DNA of 64,000 nt from Lysobacter_K sp043738095 (GCA_043738095.1 JAYSZI010000062.1:1-64000), one strand, 5' to 3'; positions 36,563 to 46,155 are shown, counted from the first letter of the stretch. Notes: generated from the letters alone by a model not told the origin. Numbers and translations are program-made.

Positions 36563-38226
36563 GCCATAGCCTCGGAGCGATCTGCGACAGGTGCGCGGGC
36601 CTCAAGCGTCGCCGGAACGAAGCGCGAGTCGGCCTCGGTTCGGTAAGGATGCGATGTCCAGCGATGGAAGCAGGCCTGCCAGTAATTGAACGTGCGTAGG
36701 TCGTCTGGCGTGCCCCAGCACAGGTAGTGGTCGACCTCGAAAATGCGGCAGCGCAAGCCAAGCGCCAGGGCATCCTCGATGCAGCTGTCGACGTAGTACT
36801 CGCCATTGACGCACCCGCCGCGCGCGATCAGCGACTGCGCAGCGGCGACGAAGTCGGCGCCACGCTTGAAGGTGAAGGTGCCGATGACCAGCGGGTCCGT
36901 CGCAGGATCGCCTAGCGGCTGCTTGACCGACATGCCGGTCACCCAGTCACCTTCTGTGCGAACCCATCCGAAGTGCTCCGGGCGTCGGATCGCACCGGGA
37001 TACCCGCGTGCTACCCAGACGATGACGTCTACGTCGGGGTCGTCGATCAGCACCTGCAGCGCGCGCTCGTCGTACAACGAGCCGTTGTCGCATGCGCCAA
37101 TGGTCAGGCTAGCGCTCAAGTCCAGCACCGCCATTCCCAGCAGGCATGAACGTGCCTGGCCATCCGTGACCTCGGGCAACGTGACCCTCAGGCAGCCGGG
37201 TACGAGCACATCGAGGGCGAACTCGACGACGTCCAGTCCCGGCAGGTCGGCGCGCACCACAAAACAATGCAGGTCAGCCATCGGCAGATCTCTCACCGCC
37301 TGCGCCACCATCGGCTGTCCCGACACGGGAATGAGCGGCTTTGGGAGGGCATAGCCGTCTTGCGCGAAGCGGCTCCCTAGCCCGGCCATCGGGACGAGCA
37401 CTGCGCCGCGCTGACGCGCCGTCGAGCGAGGCCCCCGGGTGCCGATCACACGAAACACATCGGACCAGTACCGGTAGTCGGCGAGATCCTCGGGCGTTCC
37501 CCACTGCATGAAATGCTCAAGCTCGTAGACCGCGATCTGGCGGCGGTCCTCCAGCAGTGGACGGTAGGCAAGGCTGGCGTAGAACTCGCCATTGAGTTGC
37601 AGATCCGCGCGCGCGAGCGTGCGTTCAAAGGCCTCGCGCATCAGCGCGGCCGTTGCGAAGTAGTAGGTGCCGCTCGAGGCGTACTCGCGCTCGGGGTGGT
37701 CGGTATATGGCTGCTTTTCCTGGATCGCGACTACACGTCCGTTTTCGGTACGGACGTAGGCGTAGTTCGTGGAACCCAGCATGTGCGGGTGGAAACCCGT
37801 GTAGCAGGGAATGGCGCCTTCGACTCCGGTGTCGGCCACGAATCGCTTGAAGCCCTCGTAATCCCACACGCACGCGAAATCGCAGTAGTTAACGATCGCA
37901 GGGCGCGCCGGGTCCAGCAGGTCAAACGCCTGGGCCACCGCATGGACCGGCCCGAGTTTGTGCGGCTCGATACCGAGGACGCGACCGGTTGGACAGAGCG
38001 CGCGCAGGGTCTCTTCGAGGCGGAATTCCTTGCTCTGCAAGTGCTCGCGATTGCAGACGAAGACGAAGTCGGATTCGCCGGGGAACAGGTCCACGACGTG
38101 GCCGATGATCGGCTTTCCCTCGACCTCGATCAGTGGCTTCGGGACGCGGTAACCGGCGCGCCGGAAGCGTTCCCCGTACCCCGACATCGGAACGATGATC
38201 TGCATGCGCTGCGCGTCGCTGGCCAT
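36559..38226 (-). CDS. Tandem nucleotidyltransferase (two NTP_transferase domains)
   Basis: 555 residues from ATG 38226, two bases after the aldolase stop; the frame stays open further upstream inside that gene. It contains two complete copies of a sugar-phosphate nucleotidyltransferase-like Rossmann domain: copy 1 from IIVPMSGYGERFRRAGYRVP with KPLIEVEGKPII, and copy 2 (about residue 285) from VLVPMAGLGSRFAQDGYALP with KPLIPVSGQPMV. Both keep the G-x-G-x-R-F loop and the PK(P) lysine. Each also ends with the same kind of segment (HFMQWGTPEDL, HYLCWGTPDDL), so the gene arose by internal duplication. Expected reaction: NTP plus a sugar or polyol phosphate giving an NDP-activated precursor. Confidence 0.85.
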   Translation of the reverse strand: MASDAQRMQIIVPMSGYGERFRRAGYRVPKPLIEVEGKPIIGHVVDLFPGESDFVFVCNREHLQSKEFRLEETLRALCPTGRVLGIEPHKLGPVHAVAQAFDLLDPARPAIVNYCDFACVWDYEGFKRFVADTGVEGAIPCYTGFHPHMLGSTNYAYVRTENGRVVAIQEKQPYTDHPEREYASSGTYYFATAALMREAFERTLARADLQLNGEFYASLAYRPLLEDRRQIAVYELEHFMQWGTPEDLADYRYWSDVFRVIGTRGPRSTARQRGAVLVPMAGLGSRFAQDGYALPKPLIPVSGQPMVAQAVRDLPMADLHCFVVRADLPGLDVVEFALDVLVPGCLRVTLPEVTDGQARSCLLGMAVLDLSASLTIGACDNGSLYDERALQVLIDDPDVDVIVWVARGYPGAIRRPEHFGWVRTEGDWVTGMSVKQPLGDPATDPLVIGTFTFKRGADFVAAAQSLIARGGCVNGEYYVDSCIEDALALGLRCRIFEVDHYLCWGTPDDLRTFNYWQACFHRWTSHPYRTEADSRFVPATLEARAPVADRSEAMA

Positions 38227-38228
38227 GG

Positions 38229-39278
38229 TCAGGCAGGCACCGCGGCGCGCTGCTTCGCGCGTCGGTACGCCTCGGCGTCCCAGGTGGTGAGTGCTTCGAC
38301 TTCTTCGGCCGGTAGCGGCATCAGCACGTCGTCGGCGCGTAACCGCAGGCCGAGCATCGCCAGGCATTCGAGCATCGCTGCTGCGCCGGTCGACATGTCT
38401 GGCGACACCAGTACGCCTGCGCCCGGCACCAGCGCGAACGTCACTTCCGCGCTGCATTCACTCCTGTGTCTTGCGAGCGCCGCAGAGAGGGCTTCGCCAG
38501 ACTCGAGCACCAGCGCCCTGGATCCAAGAAAAACGGCGTGATCCGGATACAGCGGTGGCGCGCAGGCCGCCCGGAGCGCGACTGGATCCGTCGCAAGGCC
38601 GTGAACCGGCGCTTCCGACTCGATCCGCCATCCGATGTCGTTGGCATGTTCAAGCGCGATAACGTCGGCAGCAGGTGCGACCCGCGCGGGCACTTGCAAT
38701 CTTCTCTCGACGTCGCGAACGAGAGTCTCTACCTCTCGCGCGTTGGCGCCGGCTACGACGAGGCCATGGTTGGCGAGCACCAGCACAGCCGGAGTGGCCG
38801 GGCCCCGTGCCAGAGCGTCAGAGATGGCTGCCGTCAGCGGTTGACCCGGGCGCGCATACGGCACCCAGGCCCACGGCAGGCCCGCAAGCCGATCGGCAAG
38901 GCGCGCGCTGCCGTCGCGGGTGACCGCGTAGGCCAGCGTAGAAACGCAATGCACATGTGCGACACAGCGCTGCGGCATCAGCGCATGCAGGGCGGTCTCG
39001 ATCGAAGGCCGCTGATTGGCGGGCGCCATGGCGGAGAGCCGAGCTTCGGCGTCATCGCGACCGAGTGCGTCACGGACCTGGTGCAGATCGAGGGCCACGA
39101 ACACCTCGTCGCGGTCCGCATGGGCGAGCCATGTGCCCGAAGCCTTCACCCAGAGAACGTTGTCCGCCTTGAGCGACGTATTGCCGCCCCCCCCCTGCAC
39201 GAGCAAGGGATCGGCCCCGAGCAGGAGCGAAAGCGCAACCAGTTCCGCTGGCGGGCGGTTCTTCAATGACACCGTCAT
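38229..39278 (-). CDS. Class II aldolase/adducin-family protein
   Basis: 349 residues. The N-terminal about 230 residues show the zinc aldolase fold: GGGGNTSLKA, KASGTWLAHA, HVHC (zinc His pair), and LANHGLVVAG with the third His. The extra C-terminal 110 residues repeat the style of a second, degenerate half-domain. Relatives cleave or form C-C bonds in phosphorylated sugars (fuculose/rhamnulose-phosphate aldolases). Start is ATG 39278 with AAGGA upstream. First gene of the minus-strand operon, divergent from the NRPS genes. It may generate the unusual sugar phosphate that the kinase and nucleotidyltransferase genes then activate. Confidence 0.82.
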   Translation of the reverse strand: MTVSLKNRPPAELVALSLLLGADPLLVQGGGGNTSLKADNVLWVKASGTWLAHADRDEVFVALDLHQVRDALGRDDAEARLSAMAPANQRPSIETALHALMPQRCVAHVHCVSTLAYAVTRDGSARLADRLAGLPWAWVPYARPGQPLTAAISDALARGPATPAVLVLANHGLVVAGANAREVETLVRDVERRLQVPARVAPAADVIALEHANDIGWRIESEAPVHGLATDPVALRAACAPPLYPDHAVFLGSRALVLESGEALSAALARHRSECSAEVTFALVPGAGVLVSPDMSTGAAAMLECLAMLGLRLRADDVLMPLPAEEVEALTTWDAEAYRRAKQRAAVPA

Positions 39279-39502
39279 CGTTGGGTCCTTCCAAACAGGT
39301 GTGAGCAGCGACGTCCCTCATGTCGCGCTGGAAGCATAGTGTATTTTTCTGGCATTGGTGCCACACTCGAAAGACTCGCTGGGCGGACCTGAAACCCGTA
39401 CGGCAGCGCCACGGCGGTCTCTCCGGCGACGTGCGTGAGATTGCAGTGTGAGCAGGGAAGCGCGCCGTAGTGCGGCGTAGTGCATACAAGGACGTTCCGC
39501 TG
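39279..39502. promoter_or_regulatory. Divergent promoter region, glycoconjugate operon / NRPS operon
   Basis: 224 bp containing both operons' starts. It has a perfect inverted repeat TGGCA-TTGG-TGCCA at 39350-39363 in an AT-richer stretch (GTGTATTTTTC just before it) and a direct repeat CGTAGTGC at 39466-39473 and 39476-39483, 20 bp before the NRPS start codon. AAGGA precedes the NRPS start at 39503. No firm -10/-35 pair can be fixed. Confidence 0.5.
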
Positions 39503-42500
39503 ATGACTGACTTCGAGCAGCGCGTTGCGCATCTTTCTCCGGCCAAGCGCGAGCTCCTTCGCAGGCTCGCAGGGGAGAAACGAGCGCAGTCCAGCCGCAT
39601 TAAGCGGCGTGACCGACCCGCTCGCATCCCTCTCACATTTGGACAGCGCCGCCTGTGGTTTCTCGACCGCATGTCACCCGGCGTGCCGGCCTACAACGTG
39701 CCGGCCGCGCTTTGGCTCCGCGGTCCGCTCGATCGCCACCACTTGCGCAGCGTGGTCCAGGCGCTGCTTGATCGGTACGAAACACTGCGTACGCGCTTCG
39801 CACACCACGACGGCGAGCCTTGGCAAGAGATCGTCGAAGGCGTGACCGTACCCTGGCGCGAACTCACGGCGACGGGGCAGGGGGAAGAGGCCGTGTCGTG
39901 TGCGCTTGAACTCATGCGCGCGGAGATTGCGCGGCCGTTCGATCTCGAACGCGACGCGATGATCCGCGCCGCGCTCATACGTGTCTCGGACGACCTCCAC
40001 CTGTTCGTGCTGAGCTGGCACCACATCGCGATCGACGGCACCTCGCGTAACGCCTTGCTCGCGGAGCTTCAGAAGAACTACAACCGTCTGTGCGCGGGGG
40101 AAGGTCCGGATACCGTGGCTCCGGACCTGCAGTTGGCCGACTACGCGCTCTGGCAACACGAGACGTTCGGCGGCGAAGGACTCGATACGCAACTCGCCTA
40201 CTGGCACGACACGCTCGATGCGGCGCCGGCAGTGATCGACTGGCCGTCGGACCGGCCGCGTCTCCCGTATCCGAGCGGGAACGGTGCGGTTTTGCGCGTC
40301 GCGGTGCCGCCCGGTATCGCTGCGGCAGTGGAAGCCTTCGCTAAGGCGACGACGAGCACGCCGTCCATGTTGTATCTAGCGGCCTACCAAGCGGTCATTG
40401 GTCGCTACACGGGCAAGCAGGACGTTGTCGTCAGCATGGGTTCGGCGGGGCGGGGGCGGGCAGAACTCGAACCGCTTGTGGGATTCCTCGTGAACACCGT
40501 CCCGGTGCGTGCTCGCTGGGAGCGGACGACATCATTTCGTGCACTGCTGGAATCGTGTCGGGAAAGTGTGCTGGGTGCGCTTCACCATGCGGACGCGCCG
40601 CTGGATCGCATCCTCGACGTGGCCCGTGCGTCGCGTTCGGCGGGGGTCGCCGCGTTCGCGCAGGCGATGTTCTTCTACCAGAGCTATCCGCGCGCGCACT
40701 TGGCGATGACAGGGCTCGAGGTGGAAAACTTATCGGATGCTTGTCTCTCGACCGGCACTGCGAAGGCTGACCTTAGCCTCCTGATGGATGCGTCTGAGCT
40801 GGTTTTCGAATACTCAACCGACCTCTTTGATGCCGATCGCATCGAGCGTATGGGCGGGCATCTGTTGACGCTGCTGGCGGCGGGCATCGAGAGGCCAGAG
40901 ACGCCGGTTTCGCGGCTGCCGCTGCTTACCCAAGATGAAACCTCGCAGTTGACCCGGTGGAACTCGACCCAGCGTCCTCTGCCAACCCCCGCCACCATCG
41001 AGATCCTGGTGTCGCGTCAGGTCGCGGCGACGCCCGCGGCAACTGCGATCCGCTTCGGAACGAGAGCGATCAGCTACGACGAACTCGATCGACGCTCGGA
41101 TGTGCTCGCCGAAGAACTCCGCGGTCATGGGGTCAGGGGCGGCGTGCTCGTCGGGTTGTACGTGGACCGCACGCCCGAAATGGTGGTGGGACTGCTCGGC
41201 ATCCTGAAGGCCGGCGGGGCCTACGTGCCGATGGACCCCGCCTATCCGAAAGAACGCCTCGACTACATGCTCGAGGTCTCCCTGGCCGGCGTGGTCGTGA
41301 CGCAGGCTGGCCTGGCACACAACTTCGCTTCCGGCGTCGCGGCGGTAGTCGTAGATGCGGCGAGCGAATTGCCGCACACCCGATTACACCCACCGGCGTA
41401 CGACGCGACGCCCGACGACCCGGCCTATGTGATCTTCACCTCAGGCAGCACAGGGCGCCCGAAAGGCGTTGAGATTTCGCGGCGTTCCGCGGTCAACCTG
41501 CTGCAATCGGTCGCGCGTGCCCCCGGTGTGACCGGGACCGACCGTGTCTGCGCGATCAGCACGCTGTCGTTCGACATCGCTCTGTTCGAGCTGGTGCTGC
41601 CGCTTACGGTGGGTGCAACTATCCTGCTCATTGACCGGGACACTGCCCGAGATGGGCGCGCGTTGCGGCGGCGCATTGAGTCGGACGCGCCGACAGTCAT
41701 ACAGGCGACGCCGGCGACGTGGCGCATGCTGCTCGAAGCGGGCTGGCGCGGCGGGCCGGCGCTCCGACTGATCTCCACCGGCGAGGCCTTGCCACGGGAA
41801 TTGGCGAAGCGCCTTGCGCCGTGTGGTGGCGAGCTGTGGAACCTTTATGGGCCGACGGAAACGACGGTCTATTCGGCACTCACGCGCGTGGACGCCGGCG
41901 ATGGCCCGGTGCTCGTCGGCCGTCCCGTCGACAACACGCAGATCCACATCGTGGACCTCGAACTGCAGCTGGTGCCGGTCGGCATACCGGGCGAATTGCT
42001 GATCGGCGGGCTTGGGCTAGCGACCGCGTACCGGGGTAGGCCAGATCTCACCGCCGAGAAATTCATTCCGGACACCTTGGGCGGCACACCGGGGCAACGC
42101 TTGTACCGCACCGGAGACCTCGCTTCGTGGCGGCCCGATGGGACGATCGAAGTGGTCGGACGCATTGACCATCAAATCAAGCTTCGCGGCTTCCGGATCG
42201 AGCTGGGCGAGATCGAGACGGTGTTGTCACGGCATCCGGCCGTGTCGCAGGCGGTGGTGTATTGCCGTGAAGACCAGCCCGGAGACCGCCGACTGGTGGC
42301 CTACGTCACGACGCGTGCGGACACCTCCGCTGACGCGCTGCGCGAACACCTCCAGGCGGCGCTCCCGGATTACATGGTGCCTAGTGCGTACGTAATGCTC
42401 GAGCAGTTTGCACTGACGCCAAACGGCAAGGTGGATCGAAAGGCGCTTCCGCCGCCCCTGAGCGTGGCGACAGGCTCGTCCGAAATCATGCATCCCCGGA

Positions 42501-42817
42501 CGCCGGAAGAGCAGGAACTGTGCATGCTGTGGCGGCAGGTGCTCAACCTTGAGCATGTGGGACCGCGCTCAAATTTCTTTGATCTGGGCGGTCATTCGTT
42601 ATTGGCAACCCAGCTGTTGTCGCGGATCGCGCAGACGTTCGCCGTCGACCTCCCGCTGCGAGCCCTTTTTGAGTCGCCAACATTGGAAGGTCTCGCCGCG
42701 CGCGTAGCAGCCGAACGCGACCTGATGCCGCTGGGCGATCTCGATGCCCTGCTCACTGAGCTCGAGGGCCTGAGCGACGACGACGCCAGGCGCCTGACTT
42801 CTGGAGAGCGCGCATGA
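39503..42817 (+). CDS. Non-ribosomal peptide synthetase, module 1 (C-A-PCP)
   Basis: 1104 residues from ATG 39503 (AAGGA 10 nt upstream). Condensation domain (about 35-460) with intact H173-H-I-A-I-D-G179; adenylation domain (about 490-980) with FTSGSTGRPKG from residue 645, LSFDIALFE, NLYGPTETT and NGKVDRKAL; carrier domain with phosphopantetheine Ser S1032 in GGHSLLATQLL. By hand alignment to GrsA, the specificity residues are D-I-F-Q-I-T-L-V-Y-K, which I cannot match to a known substrate. As the first module it carries a C domain, so it probably accepts an acyl starter (lipo-initiation) or a peptide from elsewhere. No epimerase or methyltransferase. Stop overlaps the next gene as ATGA. The order of genes fits the order of modules. 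Confidence 0.95.
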   Translation: MTDFEQRVAHLSPAKRELLRRLAGEKRAQSSRIKRRDRPARIPLTFGQRRLWFLDRMSPGVPAYNVPAALWLRGPLDRHHLRSVVQALLDRYETLRTRFAHHDGEPWQEIVEGVTVPWRELTATGQGEEAVSCALELMRAEIARPFDLERDAMIRAALIRVSDDLHLFVLSWHHIAIDGTSRNALLAELQKNYNRLCAGEGPDTVAPDLQLADYALWQHETFGGEGLDTQLAYWHDTLDAAPAVIDWPSDRPRLPYPSGNGAVLRVAVPPGIAAAVEAFAKATTSTPSMLYLAAYQAVIGRYTGKQDVVVSMGSAGRGRAELEPLVGFLVNTVPVRARWERTTSFRALLESCRESVLGALHHADAPLDRILDVARASRSAGVAAFAQAMFFYQSYPRAHLAMTGLEVENLSDACLSTGTAKADLSLLMDASELVFEYSTDLFDADRIERMGGHLLTLLAAGIERPETPVSRLPLLTQDETSQLTRWNSTQRPLPTPATIEILVSRQVAATPAATAIRFGTRAISYDELDRRSDVLAEELRGHGVRGGVLVGLYVDRTPEMVVGLLGILKAGGAYVPMDPAYPKERLDYMLEVSLAGVVVTQAGLAHNFASGVAAVVVDAASELPHTRLHPPAYDATPDDPAYVIFTSGSTGRPKGVEISRRSAVNLLQSVARAPGVTGTDRVCAISTLSFDIALFELVLPLTVGATILLIDRDTARDGRALRRRIESDAPTVIQATPATWRMLLEAGWRGGPALRLISTGEALPRELAKRLAPCGGELWNLYGPTETTVYSALTRVDAGDGPVLVGRPVDNTQIHIVDLELQLVPVGIPGELLIGGLGLATAYRGRPDLTAEKFIPDTLGGTPGQRLYRTGDLASWRPDGTIEVVGRIDHQIKLRGFRIELGEIETVLSRHPAVSQAVVYCREDQPGDRRLVAYVTTRADTSADALREHLQAALPDYMVPSAYVMLEQFALTPNGKVDRKALPPPLSVATGSSEIMHPRTPEEQELCMLWRQVLNLEHVGPRSNFFDLGGHSLLATQLLSRIAQTFAVDLPLRALFESPTLEGLAARVAAERDLMPLGDLDALLTELEGLSDDDARRLTSGERA

Positions 42818-45800
42818 CGGATCTTGCACAACGGCTTGCGGGCCTTTCGCCCGAAAAGCGCGCCTTGTTGATGCAGCAACTTGGCCGGCAGTCCACTAGG
42901 CCGCCAGCTAGCACCCTCGTCGGCCGAGAGCGGCCGTCACGGTTGCCGCTCTCCTCCGCGCAGCAGCGCCTCTGGGTTCTCGACCAGTTGGATCCGGGAG
43001 CAGCGACGTACAACGTAACGCTCAGCCTCTGGCTCGATGGACCGCTCGACCGCGACACGCTCGTAGGCGTGCTGGGGGAAATCGTCGGTCGCCATGAGAG
43101 CTTGCGAACGGTGTTCTGCAGCGACGCTGAAGGCCCCTTCCAAAAAATTCTTGCACCGGCGCCTTTCGACCTCGTCTGTCATGACGTTTCCGACGCGACA
43201 GGTTCGGCGGCCGAAACCAAGGCGTTCGACCTCGCGCGCCTTGAAGCGGCGCGTCCGTTTTCCCTGTCCGACGGACCCGTGTTCCGAGCCGAGTTGATGC
43301 GGCTCAGCGCGCACCGACACCTGCTGGTGCTCAACGCTCACCACATCGCAGTCGACGGCTGGTCGCTCTCCATCCTGAATACCGAACTGCGCCAGCTGTA
43401 CGACGCGTTCCTCGCCGAGCAACCGTCGCCCCTGCAGCCGCTCACCGTGCAGTACGCGGACTACGCACTGTGGCAACGCGAAGAACTAGAAAGCCCAGCG
43501 ATGGCGCGCCAGCTCAGCTACTGGAGCGAACACCTCGCCGGACTGCTTCCTGTGCTGGACCTGCCGGGTGACCGTGCGCGCCCGCCCGTGCAGAGCCATC
43601 GTGGCGCGACGCTGCGTTTTGCACTCGAGCCCGCTGTGTTCGAGGGAATGCGACAACTCGCACGCAGCAGCGGCGCCACGCCATTCATGGTGCTGCTGGC
43701 GGCGTATTCGGTTGTACTGATGCGCCACTGCGGTCAAGACGACCTTGTCATCGGGGCCGGCGTCGCAAACCGCCGGCGCCAGGAGCTGGAATCGGTGGTC
43801 GGTTTCTTCGTGAACACGCTGGCCCTGCGGGTCGATGTGAGCGGCAACCCGTCGTTTCGGGATCTGCTAGCGCGCGTGCGCGAAGTCACGCTGGGTGGCT
43901 ACTCGAATCAGGACATTCCGGTGGAGCGCGTCATGGAGGTGCTCGAGCTGGAACGCACGATGAGCTACTCGCCGTTGTTCCAGACGATGGTTTTCTACCA
44001 GAACTTCCCCTCGGCCCACACCGCCCCTTCGGGGCTGCGGCAGTCACCCGTGCATTTCGACCAGATCAACGGCGGCACCTCGCGTTGCGATCTGAGCGTG
44101 TTCGCTTCAGAGCAAGAGGGTTCACTGTCCCTCTTTCTTGAATACGCAACCGACCTGTTTGATGCGGACACCATCGTTCGCCTCGCCGCACACGTGCAGG
44201 AGTTGCTGCGGAATTGCGTGGCCCAGCCCGATGCGCGCATCGGCGAGCTCGAAATCCTCACGCCAGACGAGAAGCTCGACCTTCTGCAAAGGTGGAATGA
44301 CACGGCACGCGCTGCCGACGGGGCTTCGACAGTCGACCAATGCCTGCTGGAGCAATGCGCTCGCACGCCGGAAGCGATCGCGGTGGAGCAGGGGGACGAG
44401 CGTCTGACGTATGGGGCGCTGGACGAGGCATCAGCCGCGCTCACAGCACACCTGCGCGCGCTGGGCGTCGGATGCGGCGCGCGCGTTGGTCTGATGGTGG
44501 AGCGCACGCCGCGCATGCTGGTCGGCATGCTGGGGATCCTGCGCGCCGGCGCGGCCTACGTGCCGCTCGACCCCGCGTACCCGCATGAGCGGCTTGCGTG
44601 GATGCTCGAGGACGCCGAAGTAGCAGCGGTGGTCAGCGATCGGGCGTCGGTGGATCGTCTCCCCAACGTCGCCGCACCCCTGGTGCTGATCGACGAGCTG
44701 ACTCCGCCGTGTGCGAACGCGGACGGAGCGATTGACGGCCCAGGGCCGGACGACATTGCCTACGTCATCTTTACTTCGGGCTCGACCGGGCGCCCCAAGG
44801 GGGTTGCCGTCCCGCACCGCGCTGTCGTCAACTTCCTGCGTTCGATGGCAACCCGACCGGGCCTGTGCGCCCACGACGTGGTCTGCGCTGTCACCACGCT
44901 GTCATTCGATATCGCGGTACTCGAACTCCTGCTTCCGCTGTCGGTGGGCGCACGCGTGGCGCTCACTGACCGCGTAACAGTCAGCGACGGCGCCGCCCTT
45001 GCCGCGCACCTCGACGCCTGCGGCGCGACCGTCATGCAGGCGACTCCCGCGACATGGCGCCTCCTCATCGGTGCCGGCTGGGCAGGCAGGCCGGGCCTGC
45101 GCATTCTGTGCGGCGGAGAAGCGCTGACACGCGACCTGGCCGATGCATTGCTCGTGCGCGGTGCCGAAGTCTGGAACCTCTACGGCCCCACCGAAACCAC
45201 CGTCTGGTCGTGCGTCGAAGAGGTAAAGGCTGGCGACGGTCCGATCTCGATCGGCCGGCCGATCGACAACACGCGTGTACACATTGCCGATCGCCGATCG
45301 CAGCTCGCCCCGGTCGGCGTTCCGGGTGAACTCCTGATCGGTGGCGACGGCGTGGCCCTGGGATACATCGGCCGTGCGGACCTGACGGCGGAGCGCTTCA
45401 TTGCCGATCCGTGGGGACCTCCCGGCGCGCGGCTCTACCGCACGGGCGACTTGGCGCGGTGGCGCGCCGATGGTCGGCTCGAAGTGGTCGGCCGCCTCGA
45501 CTACCAGATCAAGCTTCGCGGCTATCGCATCGAACTCGGTGAAATCGAGTCGGTACTGGTATCGACGCCGGGTATTCGTCAGGCGATCGTCGTGTGCCGT
45601 GAAGACCGCGCCGGCGACCGACGCCTCGTCGCTTATGTCACTGGGGATTCACTCCCGACGGTCGAATCGCTCCAAGCCGCCGCGCGTGCTCGCCTGCCCG
45701 AGTATATGGTGCCGTCCGCCTACGTCCGCCTGGATGCGTTTCCGCTGACGCCGAACGGGAAGGTCGACCGCAAGCTCCTTCCCGCACCAGAGCGCGAGCG

Positions 45801-46155
45801 TGTAGTGGCCGCGGCATCGACGCCGCGCACTGCGGACGAAGCAACCCTCGCTTCGCTGTGGGCGGAGGTGCTCGGCGTGGCGGCGGTCGGAATCCACGAC
45901 GACTTCTTCGCCCTCGGTGGCCATTCGCTTCTGGCGACGCAGCTGCTCACCCGCATCCAATCGGCGTTCGGCGAGGAGCTGACTCTGCGCATGGTGTTCG
46001 ACGCCCCGACGGTGGCCCAGTTCGCGGAACGAGTGCTCGCGTCGCGCGTGGAAACCATCGATGCGGACGCACTAGCTGGCATGCTCGATCAGCTCGAAGG
46101 CCTTTCCGAAGATGACATCCAGGCGCTGCTGGCCGGGGAAGGGCAGACGGCGTGA
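42814..46155 (+). CDS. Non-ribosomal peptide synthetase, module 2 (C-A-PCP), predicted glycine
   Basis: 1113 residues. C domain with H176-H-I-A-V-D-G; A domain with FTSGSTGRPKG, LSFDIAVLE, NLYGPTETT; PCP with S1038 in GGHSLLATQLL. The hand-derived specificity string is D-I-L-Q-L-G-L-V-W-K, almost the glycine code seen in DhbF and others (DILQLG-I/M/V-WK), so glycine is a reasonable prediction. A domain and C domain are complete. It starts on the ATGA overlap with module 1 and ends on a GTGA overlap with module 3, so the three synthetases are made in equal amounts. Confidence 0.95.
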   Translation: MTDLAQRLAGLSPEKRALLMQQLGRQSTRPPASTLVGRERPSRLPLSSAQQRLWVLDQLDPGAATYNVTLSLWLDGPLDRDTLVGVLGEIVGRHESLRTVFCSDAEGPFQKILAPAPFDLVCHDVSDATGSAAETKAFDLARLEAARPFSLSDGPVFRAELMRLSAHRHLLVLNAHHIAVDGWSLSILNTELRQLYDAFLAEQPSPLQPLTVQYADYALWQREELESPAMARQLSYWSEHLAGLLPVLDLPGDRARPPVQSHRGATLRFALEPAVFEGMRQLARSSGATPFMVLLAAYSVVLMRHCGQDDLVIGAGVANRRRQELESVVGFFVNTLALRVDVSGNPSFRDLLARVREVTLGGYSNQDIPVERVMEVLELERTMSYSPLFQTMVFYQNFPSAHTAPSGLRQSPVHFDQINGGTSRCDLSVFASEQEGSLSLFLEYATDLFDADTIVRLAAHVQELLRNCVAQPDARIGELEILTPDEKLDLLQRWNDTARAADGASTVDQCLLEQCARTPEAIAVEQGDERLTYGALDEASAALTAHLRALGVGCGARVGLMVERTPRMLVGMLGILRAGAAYVPLDPAYPHERLAWMLEDAEVAAVVSDRASVDRLPNVAAPLVLIDELTPPCANADGAIDGPGPDDIAYVIFTSGSTGRPKGVAVPHRAVVNFLRSMATRPGLCAHDVVCAVTTLSFDIAVLELLLPLSVGARVALTDRVTVSDGAALAAHLDACGATVMQATPATWRLLIGAGWAGRPGLRILCGGEALTRDLADALLVRGAEVWNLYGPTETTVWSCVEEVKAGDGPISIGRPIDNTRVHIADRRSQLAPVGVPGELLIGGDGVALGYIGRADLTAERFIADPWGPPGARLYRTGDLARWRADGRLEVVGRLDYQIKLRGYRIELGEIESVLVSTPGIRQAIVVCREDRAGDRRLVAYVTGDSLPTVESLQAAARARLPEYMVPSAYVRLDAFPLTPNGKVDRKLLPAPERERVVAAASTPRTADEATLASLWAEVLGVAAVGIHDDFFALGGHSLLATQLLTRIQSAFGEELTLRMVFDAPTVAQFAERVLASRVETIDADALAGMLDQLEGLSEDDIQALLAGEGQTA

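Noticed and set aside
39350..39375. Possible sigma-54 promoter (TGGCAC on the minus strand)
   Set aside because: The TTGC/A element at the required spacing is missing; TGGCAC is part of the inverted repeat.
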